Part shown: piece after piece, positions 11,591 to 24,127 of the stretch
Numbering within the stretch: the stretch's first letter is position 1
Layout: the number at the start of each line of letters is the position of its first letter
Assembly (NCBI GenBank): GCA_947034885.2
Contig: OX344753.2
Location: forward strand, 25,932,347 to 25,996,346
From: Thuidium tamariscinum
Lineage: Eukaryota > Streptophyta > Bryopsida > Hypnales > Thuidiaceae
Direction: 5' to 3'
Length of the DNA stretch: 64,000 nucleotides
Program-made: the position numbers and the translations under genes
The notes under the pieces: generated by a model
Seen by the model: only the letters and a program-made list of their open reading frames with translations
Databases searched by the model: none
What the model was told of the DNA's origin: nothing

Positions 11591-12956
11591 AATTTCTTTC
11601 CATGAGAGTGCAAAAATACCATTTTGATTTTTACCTTACTCTACAATGAAAGAAAAGACAAAAAAAAATAGCTATAATTTTTCAAAAGTGTTCAAAGTTT
11701 TGACAATGTAGCTTTGTGAGGGTTTTGAAACCTACAACTCAAAATTCCTTTGCAAAAAGGAATCAAAGACATTATATTTTGAATAGGGTCTTAAGTTAGG
11801 AAATTTTCAGAGCAAAATGATGTAGCCCTCTTCTTATTTGAGGGAGGGCCTAACACCAAAAAATATATGATTTTTTTTCAATTATTGAATCTCCATCAAA
11901 ATTAGATTGCCAAGAAGTTTGTTTGTTTTCCTAGTCTTACCAAAATAATGAAGAAGAGAAAACAAAACCCAATACTTCATTTTAGATATCAAAATTTTTC
12001 AAGCAAAAGAGAATAATTCTTCTACATGTTAAGCTTTTATTTATTCCATTTTGAATAGTGATGTGATAGTTATAAACAATCTTGTTTTTTAGACAATCTA
12101 AGTATATTCATGAAGAATACACTTTATAGGATTCATTTCTAAATGCAATTTTCACAAATTTCTAATAATATTTGTTTAATAAGATTAAATTTTTGTGCTA
12201 GAAAAATCTCATTGTTAAGATTATTGTGTTTCAATACCATCTTAGAGCTATTAATGATCTAGTTTATCTTTCAATCTTCTTCCTACTTCTACTTAATAAT
12301 TTTTTAAAGAACAATAATTAAGTCTTTTTTTTCTAAATTTTTGATTCTAGACTTTCTATTCAATTGTTAAATATATAAATTTTTTAATTCAAATCTTAGG
12401 TGCAAAAAAATTCCACAAGTGGTAGTCAAAGTCATCTAAAATTGCAAGTCAACTTTCATAAAAAAAAATCCCCAACTTCAAATGCTTATATCTTCCAATT
12501 TGAATGGTCAAACTTCATGAAATTTTTATAACATGACCCAAGGCAAGTAAAGTACAAGATCCTACGATTAGATTTCCTAAAAACTATTTTTTGGGGTAAG
12601 TGCAATAGAAATGGCAATTTTGCTGTGAAAGCCAATGTTGCTCAAAAAATGGCCTTGATCCTCTTTGGGATAAAGTAGGCACCCCAAATCTATTACCAAC
12701 CCCAAACTGCCATCTTCACTCTGTGTAAATTTCCAAAATCAATTATGTATCTATATAAAATAAACAAATTGGAACCAAACTTTATTCCCTTATAACTTTT
12801 GCAAACAGTGTCCAACTGTTGCGTTCTTTGGTGCATTGGAACCTCCTTTCACTTGCTAATAACCAAACCAATGAAAATTAATTTCATTGTGAGAACAAGG
12901 CTCTATAGCAAAAAGAAGTAGTCTTGGGGGGTACCCATCTTATACAATTTTTTTTT
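11591..12956. other. Old T-family and E-like remnants
   Basis: AAGTACAAGATCCTACGATT at 12549 and a decayed right end (GATCCTCTTTGGGATAAA, about 12657-12674) show an old T copy. An E-like remnant follows to about 12955. No gene is seen. Confidence 0.5.
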
Positions 12957-13200
12957 CTAGCAATTTGGTGCAAAATTACACCAAAATTTTAGGCCTGGCA
13001 CCAAGCATGTAGGAAAAAATAGTAAAATTTTGGATGAAATCACCAACGAACTTTCAAATTTTCTTAAAGTATTAGATGAAATCACCAAACAGTGGATGAA
13101 AATAGAATGATATACATATAGTGTGCGAATATAATATTTTCTATCCAATATATAGATGAATGTTGAGATTTGGAGCTCCACAATAAAATGAAATAAGGTA
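12957..13200 (+). repeat. Dispersed repeat G, copy 1
   Basis: GCAATTTGGTGCAAAATTAC, then GTGGATGAAAATAGAATGAT and GATTTGGAGCTCCACAATAA, match 61602-61843 read in reverse throughout. The minus-strand frame crossing it is not considered coding. Confidence 0.75.
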
Positions 13201-13389
13201 GAAGCACCAATTATTTTCAGTGTATTCATAGTTTGACATTAGAGTTTCCTACAAAGTGTTCCCACTAGTACCTTGAAACTTTAGTTGTGGTTGGTGGGCT
13301 CTGATTATTTTAGATTTTGGTGTGAGAATCCAGGCAGATTTATTAGGAGTGAAGATTTAGGTGCTCTACTAAGTCCTACTTTGAAAATT

Positions 13390-13545
13390 CATGGAAATTA
13401 GATGCCTTGTCCAAAAATTCCAATATTTTTTTTTGAAAATTCATGATTTTCAGTTGCCAATACTGCAAAAATATTCTTTATAGAAAAAGGTGCCTCCAAC
13501 TATGCTGAAACTGCTAACTTTGGCTGTAATGGGTGCTTCTACCTT
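13390..13545 (+). repeat. Dispersed repeat C, copy 2, diverged
   Basis: ATTCATGATTTTCAGTTGCC and GTGCCTCCAACTATGCTGAA match the inner part of repeat C; the left end is not preserved. Confidence 0.55.
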
Positions 13546-14029
13546 ATCACCACTTTGGCAGTTCACAAGAAACGAAAAAAGGCACCCCCATCTTACACTT
13601 CCTTTTCCCATCAAATATACCATGCTGTTGAAGCATCAAATGTCATCAATGTAGTAACTTAAATCGATTAATCAATACCCACTGTGCCGTGGGTCCCCGG
13701 CCTTCCCCTGAGCATTTGGGGTTTGAATCAGACAAGAGTCAAAGGGAGTATCAATGGCTCCCCTGGGGGCGAGATTTCCTTTTGAGTGTGTGATTTGTGA
13801 AGGGATCTGATCTGATATGCTGCTCCTCAGTTCTGCAGTTTGGTATGCAGCTCCAATGGTCAATGGAACACTGGTACGCTACTGGAACACTCACTGGCTC
13901 GCTCTGGCTCTGTGGGAAACTGACTGGGAAAGAGGATGATGGATGGTTCTGATAACGAAGTTGATATACCTCTGATACCTGGCCCTCCATCGCCTGCTTG
14001 GGAACTTTGTTCTCCCAAAGGAGTGGCAT

Positions 14030-14057
14030 TTGCAATGCAATTCCATTTCATTTGTGT
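14030..14057 (+). mobile_element. Further copy of the retroposon 3' hairpin
   Basis: GCAATGCAATTCCATTTCAT and then TTGTG match the shared 3' hairpin. No A-tail follows, because a Harbinger-type element begins three bases further on, at 14061. No target duplication was identified. Other partial copies lie at about 849-872 (minus), 33402-33428 (minus), 33903-33930 (minus) and 33993-34020 (minus). Confidence 0.55.
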
Positions 14058-14060
14058 TAA

Positions 14061-14490
14061 GAGCATCCCCACAGCTAGGCCCGCCAAGAGGCTCGGCCAA
14101 GCCATGGATGGCGGGTTCAGAAGATGGGGCAGGGGCATGCCGTGGAAGGGAGCCCCACCGCAAGAGCGGGGAAGACACACGCACAAGGAGACGGGTGCGC
14201 CTTCCGAGAGAACTGAAGAAGCCATGTATTTCTGCAACCAATGAGAGATTTGAGGTGGGGTCACGACTACTTGTTTTTCTCCAATTAATCTCATCAATGT
14301 GCCTTGAAATGAGCGCCAAGGCACATGCCGCGCCAAGCATTTCCCTCTCCATTTCACCGCCCCCGGCCTAAATCTGGTTGTGCCCGGCCACTAAGCGAGC
14401 CAAATTATGCGCGCCGTGGGGAAGTGTCGGCTACCCGGCCCGGCCAAATATCCAGTTTGCGCCTTTGGCCGCGCAGCCGTGGGGATGCTC
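14061..14490. mobile_element. 430-bp Harbinger-type element P1
   Basis: TAA at 14058-14060 and 14491-14493 flank inverted ends GAGCATCCCCAC and GTGGGGATGCTC. It is GC-rich, so several frames of more than 100 codons stay open on both strands. These overlap one another and are by-products of composition, not genes. Confidence 0.9.
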
Positions 14491-14698
14491 TAAGGGCAAA
14501 ACACCCATTCTCGCACCTGTTTCTCGCAATGGACTCTAGATTCATCCAAATGTGTCAGTAGACTTCCCTTATTGTGTTCACCACATGTATGATTGTAATT
14601 TGCTGACACAACTAAAGGATACATAGGGAAATTGGGTTGGCTGAGTGCTGATTTTTGCAGGGTTCAGTTTTGGGGGCACCTACATGACAGTTCCACAG

Positions 14699-14879
14699 GT
14701 CTAGGGAGCCAACACTTTGAAAATTTGTAGAAATTAGATGCTATATCTGAAATTTTATTTATTTTTTAATATTCATGATTTTCACTCACTAATACTAGAA
14801 AAATATCATTTAAAAAAAATGTGGCCTCCAACTATGCTGAATTCTTTATTTGGACGGTTTTGGGTGTTTCCACTGTAAA
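14699..14879 (+). repeat. Dispersed repeat C, copy 3
   Basis: GTCTAGGGAGCCAACACTTT to GGGTGTTTCCACTGTA, collinear with 10493-10678 read in reverse. No inverted ends were seen, so the class is unknown. Confidence 0.75.
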
Positions 14880-15278
14880 CAAAACACGAGTGGAAGTCTG
14901 GACTTTATTAGGGTAGCAATGTAAGTACTCCCCCTTCACTCACTCACTCAACTCATGTGTGTGTGTAAGATGTCAGCTTAATATTTCTATTCATCAACTG
15001 GAGGTCTAACTTAAATGCTTATGTTTCTCACATGATTTGAAACACTGGGAAAAACAGTACTTGAGAGCTCGGAAACAGGGATCTTGTCTTGGATGTTCTG
15101 CAGTGAAATCAAAACTTGGTTCCATTTGGGTGTCCATGTGTCTCCAAGCCCAAAAAAAAATTCCACTTTGGTAAACAGGAAACATGTTAAGCAAAGGTTG
15201 ATTTGTGTCCTGGTTTTTTTGGGTTTTTTGAACAAATGGAAATCATCATTGCCTTAACAAAAAAAAAAGGCACACATA

Positions 15279-15605
15279 GGTAGAAGGCTTTTGAATGGAG
15301 CGGGTTCTAAAATGGTGCCCTATCTTAAATGTACAGTACTTGTACATGTTTCTTTTTTCATAGCCTTTAGCTGTGTATTGACAATGTACATTTTAGCTAG
15401 GGCACCATTTTAGAACCCTATGCCCTTTCAACTTCAAAATTTGATAACTAATTCAAAAAAGCTCAGAAAAATATGAAATGACTTGGGTTAGATGTCAATT
15501 CTACTTGTTTTTCAAGGAAAATTTACTGAAAAATATTTCTAGAAGTTTTACCTCCCTGAAATTCTGTTTCAGCCCTTAGATGGTCCATTATAGGACCTCT
15601 TACCT
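15279..15605. mobile_element. Element D4, 327 bp
   Basis: GGTAGAAGGCTTTTGAATGG and GGTCCATTATAGGACCTC lead to a right TA at 15606-15607; the left TA is at 15277-15278. It is identical in length to D2 and collinear with it. Confidence 0.75.
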
Positions 15606-15652
15606 TAATTTGTGTCCTGTTTTGAGCAATAAGTATTCTTTCATATCTGTAA

Positions 15653-15680
15653 AGAAAGGAGAAGGAGAAGGAGAAGGAGA
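15653..15680. repeat. GGAGAA microsatellite
   Basis: About four and a half GGAGAA hexamers. Similar simple repeats occur at 33222-33246 (AAAAGT), 41063-41115 (CCCT and GGCT types) and 51172-51192 (AT). Confidence 0.85.
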
Positions 15681-16327
15681 GCATGAGTATGTAGAATTGC
15701 CTCTCTCTTCCTCACTCCAATGCTCCGAGGGAAAACTGTGGGTTAGTTCATTGTTAACCGGTGCCTTCAGAAAAAATAGCTTATTGAAGTGTGAAATTGG
15801 GGGATTCAAAAGAGGACAAAAAATTGTTAGGATTGGTTACCAATTGGTGTGCAAAAATATAAATATAAGGTGGATATGTAGTCATTGCTCTCATAAAACT
15901 GGAGCAGCTTACTATTTCAAATCCAAGGATAATATTTTGGGTTGTTGAAGGCAAGTATGTTCTTGGACAAGGTGGGTATTAAGTTACCCCAGGGTTGGTC
16001 ATGGTAGTTAACTCTTGCTTCATCATCAGTGTCTACCCGATGTAAATTAGTGAAGTTTGGAGTTTAGTTTCAAAACCAACTTGTCTCTGAAGAGGATGAT
16101 TGTAACTTTTGAAGTTGAAGAAAGTGTCTAGTGAGAATGTGGCACTACAGGAAATGAACCATGAGATTTTATAAGAAGAGGATGCAACCAATGCCCTTAA
16201 GGAGGAAAAAAACTGCTCCTTCTACAACGAGGACACAAATTCAGAAGAAGGCTCCCAAATCCCAATAACTTACTTCCAAATTAAAAGGCTGCCTCACTCA
16301 CACTAAAGTCATCTAACGCCATTGCTT

Positions 16328-16404
16328 GTTGCTTGTGTGGCTGTCTGGCTTGTAATTTTACCTCTGCAATGAAATTCAGTTTCATTTGTGCCAAATAAAA
16401 TAAA
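16328..16404 (+). mobile_element. 77-bp 5'-truncated retroposon tail with target duplication
   Basis: This copy has the same 3' signature, here GCAATGAAATTCAGTTTCAT at 16366-16385, followed by an A-rich tail. Flanking repeats are GCCATTGCTT at 16318-16327 and GTCATTGCTT at 16405-16414. The extra 5' sequence (TGTGTGGCTGTCTGGC) shows slightly more of the source element than the other two copies. Confidence 0.78.
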
Positions 16405-17587
16405 GTCATTGCTTTGACTTGGTAAGCTTAATTTGCAGATGGGGTTTCTAATTTAGTGCAGATGAATCTCACATGCAATCAAAGAGGTTTGAGGACTGTA
16501 AACTTCAAATCAAAAATATAATACTAACTATTCTAAATTTAAAAAAAACTTGGATGAGATCACTAGATTGGCAGTCCAGTCCGGGATAGAAACCATGGGG
16601 GGAACGCTGTTTCATTTGAGTAAAACAAACACAAAGAAAACATGGAGAAAATTGATTTGTAAGAGGCATAGAGGTGGCTGATGCCAAAAAGATAGGGACC
16701 CAAAAGTGCCACTTTTGACTAGTTCTAGTTCATAGTTCCTATTACTAGGCTTATCAAATTGTCATTTTTTCTTGTTGGCAAATGATAGGTTTCTAACGTG
16801 AAAACAAAATGGGATATTTGAAGCCCATATGTGAAACTAATGAAGAATCAAAGTTTTATCTAGAAGATATTCTAAAAATGTTTTTTTCAAGATAAACACA
16901 TATTGATTTTGGAGACACATGTGCACATAGTGATGATGGTAGTTGTAGACAAGGTGAAATTTTGGGTGTAATCATGACATGGCACTTTTCATTTCAAATT
17001 AGAATAAACTCAATATGTATCAAAACAACTTTTTTCTTCAATTTTTAAACAAAAAAAAAAGAATATTCATTACAAAAGTTAATTCAAACATTGACTTGTT
17101 AGTACTCCAATGTCCCAATTCTTGATGATGACAAAGAAGTTCCAAAGACTTATTTTTCCACATAAATTATCATTCATTGAAACCAATAATTGAATTTTTT
17201 TTTAGAATTTCATGTATGATGAACTTGAGGTAAATAATACTACATATGTTATAATAATAAAAATATTAAAAAAAAGTTCAATAAATGATTAGGCACTAAG
17301 GAGTTAACCTTATAAAAATGTATATTCCAAAGGTACCCTATCAATGACTTTAGAAATGAAGAATACACATATTTGTCCATAAATCAAATCATTTTTGGTA
17401 AGACACATTGATAATAGGTCTTATCTTTTCAGGGTTAAAGTGGCCACATCTTACTCTTTGCACCCAATTCCTTTCAAATGAACTCATGTTTATTAAATTA
17501 GAATAAAAATTTAGAGGAGTAAATGATCTCTTACTACCTAATTTAAATGTGATGAGAGTATCCACACTCCTAGATTATTTGGATTAA

Positions 17588-18320
17588 TCCCTAAAGGGCC
17601 AACATATTTAGAAGTCCCAAACTACTTCAAAACACTTGTCCTCCAAGCAATGTCAAAATCTTTATCAAATATTATATTTTCAGTAATCAATCCATGAGAT
17701 GCTTTAGTTAACTTATTCAAATACATTGTCCTAAGAGTTTGGAATACATATCCCTATCAATTGCAAAATTTAGTGTGCCTTAAATTCAAAGTATAGGCTT
17801 TTCTAGTGCTTCCAAAAGGTGAAGTTTTGTCTTTCATCATTTGAAAAAAAAAAATGTATGTCCTATAACTTCTATATTCTAGATCATGTGTTGGAAAATA
17901 TATTGAAAACATACACAAAAAATTTCAATCAAAAATACTTTGATATTCATCTTAAAAACAATTACAAAGTAGAAGGTAGTATTAAATGAAAGAAAAAACT
18001 AATCTACCAATAACTTTGATAAAAAAATAAAAATTCCAAATTCCAATGGTGAGAATGTTCTAGTAAAAAATTTGCCTCCTTTATTTTTATTTTTATTTCA
18101 TAATGATCAAAAGCGAAAGCAAAAGATTCCTTTATATGTTTTTCCTACCTTCTAACTTTTTCAATATTCATTGGAATGACTTTAAAAAAAAATTTACACA
18201 TGAATTACGATGAGTAGCATCCATTCTAAAATCTTTATGCAAAATTTTCAAAATATGATATCAATAGAGGTTGCCCAAGTTCTCAAAAAGCCCAAAGTAT
18301 GCTCCTTATTGCTTTAGGGA
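17588..18320. mobile_element. TTAA-flanked element T, 733 bp, decayed
   Basis: TTAA at 17584-17587, then TCCCTAAAGGGCC; right end GCTTTAGGGA with TTCA at 18321-18324. The interior is diverged. Confidence 0.6.
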
Positions 18321-19573
18321 TTCAAATGAATGTAAGTATATCATTTTGACTAATTTGAATGCAAGGAAGGCCAATAAGGTTTGTCTACACTAGTAGATAG
18401 GGATTTTGAAGCAATAAACTAGAATACTAGAGGTTGATGCTTCAAGCCCCCATAGATGTGAAGTATTGAAGTCAAATTCTTCATCATCTTACGTGTTTAC
18501 AAATTGGAAAGTCTCACCCTATAATGATTTGTATAAATCCATCCATTTGATCAACTTTGAAAATCGTAGACTTCTAATTAAAATCTTGATTTTATTTTGT
18601 AGATGGTTAATTTATATACCCTAATCTCTTTTAGCTAATTTGGGTTTTTTGAATCCAAATATGAATTCAAAATTTCCACTCATGTTCAATAATAAATTAT
18701 AAATTAATACCACAAATCAAATATATCAATTAGAACTTCTTTCTATGGTAGGGATATATCAGTAGTATTTGAAGACTTACTATAGTAGAAGTAACATATT
18801 AAGTATAGACCAATGAAATAATCCATGAAATGACCCACATGATCAATTAGACTAATTGTAGGTAATTTTGTCTTCATTTTCTTGGTCTAAGCACACTACG
18901 TTCTACTAGAGCTTTGAGAGTGTCAATCAAACAAAAGTAAATTCAATCTTGATAATTTGATTATAAAAAAATTGTTTCATTATTCTTTTAAAGGTTTGCC
19001 TCTAGTATAATTTTTTTTGAACAAACCATTTTAAAGATTAGGGTGATTAGAATTCAAAATACGTATACTATGGACTAAAATAAATTTGAGAGTCAAATCT
19101 ATTTTAGGTGAACAAATATTTTAACCACAAATTCTATATCACTTAAATTTAAGAAAAAGATTTCTAATTAGCTATCCAAATTTTGTAGCCTTGTCTCAAT
19201 ATATGATTGACTACTAATAGGAAATCAAACTTTAGCCTATCAAACTTTGGTACTATAGAAAATAATCTAACATGTCTTTGAGTATCTAAGTGAACTTAGA
19301 AGGTCACCAAAAATAATAGTTTTCTACTTGTTGTGGATTGATAAAAGTGTGTCATTTTTATGTGAAAAATGCGTTGAATGGCATGAATTTGGCAAGCAAT
19401 ACATGTGGCAATAGACAGGCATTTATATGTTTTAATTGGAAATTAAAGTGAATTTTTAAGGAAAATAATATATATGAACTTCACTTCACTTCATATATAA
19501 TTTTTTTTCTTCCATTGAGATCTCTAGGCCATGCATCTTTGGTCATGTCTTTAATACTATCAAAAAAGCTTTA

Positions 19574-19981
19574 GAACATCCCCGTGCCTCAGAGGGCAAA
19601 GAGGCCTAGCTAGGGTGAGAAAAGGAAGATGGTTGGGCACTATAGAGGGTAGTTGCCTCACTATTAGACTCAATAGAAGAGACATGAGGGGGGGGGGGGG
19701 ACTGACACAGCGTTCGAGGAAAACATAACATGGGGATGAGGTGGCCAAGTCATTTTGCTTCTTGTCATAATGAGAAAGACCTCCCATGCATCAATTTTAC
19801 CTTAGAAGCCGCGCAAAAGTACATACTAAGCTAAGCTGGGCACTCTCCATTTCCCTGTTTGCTCGGAAAATTTGGTTGTGACTAGACATTTGTTGAGCCT
19901 TATTTTGCATGTGTAGGGAAGTGTGTGTGGCTCTACCTAGCCAAATACCTAGTTTGTGCCATATTTTGCACTGGGATGCTC
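19574..19981. mobile_element. 408-bp Harbinger-type element P2
   Basis: TTA at 19571-19573 and 19982-19984 flank GAACATCCCCGTGCC and CTGGGATGCTC. Subterminal sequence matches P1 and P3. A run of 13 G's lies at 19688-19700. Confidence 0.85.
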
Positions 19982-20352
19982 TTAGTAAGGATGGTGCATG
20001 AGCTTTATTTTGTAGCATTTGATTTTAGGGTGGAAAAGTTATAGATTTTTGAATTATTTCAAATTTCAAATTTATTTTTTATCTTTATTTTGACTATAGT
20101 AACAATACATGGCACACTAAAAGAAATGCTTCATTAGAGCAAGTCAACTCACGTTATATATCTAATTTACAAGCATTCAAGTATATTGTTCACACAAGAC
20201 AATATGAACCTTTAATTAGTAGTATAGAGGTTTTAAGCATTAGGTACAATGCAAAACATGGAGCCTAAATCAGGCCTCTAGTATATGCTCTTGCATCTAT
20301 AGATTAATGAGTGGAGGGATTGGAGAAGGATTGGGGTAACTTTGTTCATTAA

Positions 20353-21214
20353 CCCCTAAAGTTTTTTTACTATGTTTTCATCAAAAGCGCTCTAAAATTG
20401 TGATTTCTAATATAAGTGCAAAATTTTAGAATTTTTTTTTGGACAAATGTAATTGTAGGATCTTGTAGTAAGGTGGTTTGAAAAGATGTGAAAATAATTT
20501 CAGAAATTTCTATTGTGTAAATTGGAAGATATTAACATTTGACAAAAATCTTATTTTATCCCTGCGAATACCTAGGCAAGTGCATTTCACAAAGTCACAT
20601 TTTTATGAAAAATTGTTCAAAGTGGTGGTTCCTCTTTGAATTCACTCTTCAATGCAAGTTGGCTACATGCTCCAAAAATTTCAAACTATTTTGAATTGTA
20701 CATTATGTAGAAAAAAAATAGAAAGTAGAAAGAAGTAGAAAATTATTCAAAATACAAAATTGTTAACAATGTATTTATGAAAATAAAAAATTCCAATCCC
20801 AATGGTTATAATATTTTAATAAAAAATCTTCACCCAATATTTAATTTTTTGTAAAAATACTAAAAATTGAATTAAATAAAGGATAACTTTCATCTCATTA
20901 ATTAAAATGGAATGATTCAAAACTTTCCACTTAGATATAAATTTAATAAACCAATTTGAAAGTTTTATTTCTTAAAAAATTAATTTTAAAAGAATTTTTC
21001 TAGCTGCCCAGATTGCCTGCCGAGTGAAATAACAACATATCATGCCATAACTTTTTAACAATGTAGTCAAAAGTTATGAAAATAGTCGGGCTTTAAAGCT
21101 ACTCCTTGGAAAAATGTTTTGTGAAAATTTCAAAGAAAAAATAAAAACTCCATTTGTAATGAGCAGCCCAAAATTGCTATATTGCCAAAAAAACGCATTT
21201 TAGGGCTTTAGGGG
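20353..21214. mobile_element. TTAA-flanked element T, 862 bp
   Basis: TTAA (20349-20352) precedes CCCCTAAAG, and GCTTTAGGGG is followed by TTCA (21215-21218), one change from TTAA. The interior is collinear with the 920-bp copies (GTAGGATCTTGTAGTAAGG). Confidence 0.8.
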
Positions 21215-22158
21215 TTCATGACAACAATATAGTGTACAAGCCCATTGGAAGCAAAAGAAGGCTGATTCTATTGCAAGCATAGTTGTTTTCGTGATATGCA
21301 TTAAAGTGATTGGAATTTATAAGGATAAACTTGTAGAAATCAACGAATGAGCACTTGGATAATGGCCCGTAGAAAGATCCACACCTAGCCTAAATTGTCT
21401 TGAAGATTCTTTTGTATATCACTTTCCTTATCAATCTATGCAAACTAAGTTTTCTCAAAGTTGTATGAAATGTGTAACATGAATACAATGTTTATTAGAA
21501 TTGGCTCAACAATTTTACAATGGTATTGTTGTTATAGATTAATATTACAACACTATGGAGACAGTCTTAGTAGAATACCTATTGCAATTGTTGTAGAATT
21601 GTCCAATCAATAGATTTTATAGTTGCAAGTGTTTGCATTCAAGTAATCCCTTCAACCAATAGTCCAATCAATAGGCCTTCCTAATTCATGTTTATGACTA
21701 GGACCAATGGCACATCAAGTTATTGTTGTGAAAATCAAAACCTCAATTTTATGCATTTGGAGACACATAACACTTTATCATTGAATGGAAAGAGGTATGA
21801 TCTTTTTCATAATATGGGACAGCTTTAGTACTGTGATGCCTTCTATTAGACACTCCATTGAAGCAATGTCTAGTGATTTGAAAATAGAGGCTCCTTATGA
21901 AAATTAACATTCCTTGTCATTTATGTCACATGATAAAGTATTTTTTCATAACATAGGTTTTACTTTTACATTACTAAGTCTTTAGCACTTTGCCTTATCC
22001 ATGTTGAACTAGCTAGGAATGAATAATTATTCTACCATTTCATTGGTCATAATCTAATTAACGCGTGTGCCCCTAAACTACAATTTTTTCCTAATAAAGA
22101 TGTCTAATTATTATTATTAAGTTACTACAATTTTCATTGGTTTTCTTGTTGGCAACTA

Positions 22159-23037
22159 TGGTAGGTACACCCAAAAGCACCAGTTTTTCATACTGTGCCT
22201 AGTTCCTGTTATTATGGTAGGATGCTCAAAAACTGTGCGTGTTCTTGCAATCGTTCAATAGAGGGCTGTGAAATTGACTCTTGACACTGGAGAAAAGAAC
22301 TGTGGATTATGTTGGAGCATGATAGATTTCATTTACACTTCTTGAGAGGATAGTTTTAGAGCTACAAGGGGTTCGTTTTTAACTAAGTGAATAGGTGTCT
22401 ACTAATTTTATTCAAAATAAAAATTAGTTGTTGAACTACCTTCTTTCAAATGATAAAAAATCTAAAATAATGATGAATTCAATCATTCATTTCAGTTTTA
22501 GAAAGAAATACATTTGGAAACCATATCAATTACTTTTGACATGTTGCAATGCTAGTTTTTAAATAAAGTCTGATTTTTTCCAAAACTTGGCATGCATGGG
22601 TTTCCAAGGGCCTACTGGTCACAATTAGGGCCCTATGGTAGATTGTGTTTGAAAATTCATAACTAATTCAATAATGCTTCAAAAAATATGAAACAACTTG
22701 TGTTAGATTCATCCTCTATTTTTCTTCACCTGAAAAATCAGCTAAAAATATTTCCATCAAAGGAAATACATGAAAAAGGCATATCAGTTCTTAAATGAGC
22801 GGTTTTTGAGCATACTACCATATGTTGTTCAGATTTTTTTACAATCTTGTTGGTGAGTGAAAGCATGTTCCAACACACCAAAGAACAGTGGATTTGGATA
22901 CCATATGCAAAAGTTATTAACAGTCAAAGTGTTTTTGAAAGCGCCATCTACAGCCTGGGTACATGTCTGATTTTGAAAATGTATGCACGTTGTACAGGGC
23001 ACTTTAAGGTCAGGTGCCATTTTGGATGTACCTACCT
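22159..23037. mobile_element. Element E3, interrupted by element D3
   Basis: TA at 22157-22158 with TGGTAGGTACACCCAAAAGC, and right end GGATGTACCTACCT with TA at 23038-23039. Without D3 and its extra TA it is 281 bases, close to the 273 bases of E1 and E2. Confidence 0.85.
22220..22815. mobile_element. Element D3, 596 bp, nested in E3
   Basis: GGATGCTCAAAAACTGTG and CGGTTTTTGAGCATAC with TA at 22218-22219 and 22816-22817. The ends match the D elements at 41507 and 26773 (GGCTCAGAAACCGCTC type). Confidence 0.78.
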
Positions 23038-23574
23038 TAAAAGGAGGGTCCCAACACATCACAAAGAATGTGACAACTTAATATTATATGCAAAGTTATG
23101 ATAGAAGATTCAAATTCTTTTTGATAGATGTTCTGGAATTGTTTCTTCCATATAGGTACATAATCATTTGGGGATGTACAGAGAGTAATGATCGTGATTT
23201 TAGGCAGGGTGTAATTTTGGGTGCACCCACTTCATCTACACTTCCTATGATGACAACCCTAATCGGCTGCAGACATATCACAGATTTTATGCTCTCAATC
23301 TGCGTTGGTACTCTGGCTCCGTTAATAACTTATATCTCTTTGTCCAAGAATGTTTGAGACACACAAAATCCTTGAATTTGCTCTCATTACAGTTGGCATC
23401 CAGAGGAAATTCAAGCAGCTTCGTTAAAAAACAAAAAACAAAAGCAAAAACATGCTTCATTATTTCACCATTCTTTAAAAAATTACTCCCTCTGTTCCAT
23501 TATAAATCTCCTAAAATCTTTCCTTTGAGAAATTAACTGTTTTTTAAGTCATAGTGCTAGAAAGACAACCCATA

Positions 23575-23903
23575 AGAGGATTTTCAGCTCCTGTACAAGA
23601 CTGTGAGTTCCCAAACGTTGGGAACGCATTGGGAACTCTGGGAACGCGATGCTGATGTGGTCGTGCGGCTGCCATGTCAAAAAAAAAAAATTTAATTAAT
23701 TTTAATTAAATATTAAATATTTTGAAAATATTTTTTTGAATCATTTTTTTTCTCTTTAATACATTCTGAAGTTTTTTGAAAAAAAAATTAATTTTTTTTT
23801 TCAAAATTCAAAAATTCAGACCAGTAGGGTGCTGGTCTGCAGCAGTGGGAACAATTTCGGGGAACAACCCTGAAACAGTCTCCTGGGGGCCCAAAAATCC
23901 TCT
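23575..23903. mobile_element. Element B2, 329 bp, mariner-type miniature element
   Basis: AGAGGATTTTCAGCTCC and GGGGGCCCAAAAATCCTCT with TA at 23573-23574 and 23904-23905. The subterminal GC-rich blocks (GGGAACGCATTGGGAACTCT) match B3. Confidence 0.8.
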
Positions 23904-24127
23904 TATGATTGAAGAACAATTAACCTATCCCCCAAATCTATGTGGAATGTCTAGTTTAGGTGCTATCTTTAGACATTCAAAATCTATGTGCAAAGTATGA
24001 TTTTTGAACATAATTTGGAAATGTTGCCACTTTTATTATTTTAAATTATTTAAAGGGTGGTGGTAACACTAAGATTCTAAAAACTTCTTCTCTAACCTAA
24101 ATATCCCAAGGAAAAAAAATTAGTTAA

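Larger units (their letters stand above)
13546..17583. other. Intergenic DNA between listed repeats
   Basis: Outside P1, repeat C, D4, the microsatellite and the tiny retroposon, no gene is recognised. The 122-codon frame at 15580-15948 overlaps the end of D4 and a microsatellite and is not accepted. An E-like remnant lies at 16690-16985. Confidence 0.45.
18325..22156. other. AT-rich intergenic DNA around P2 and a T copy
   Basis: No coding signal is seen in 18325-19570, 19985-20348 or 21219-22156. Confidence 0.5.

Noticed and set aside
13751-14371. Several overlapping frames of 94-165 codons on both strands
   Set aside because: They lie across the GC-rich Harbinger element P1 and its flank, overlap one another in several frames, and show no domain. 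Open frames are expected from the composition.
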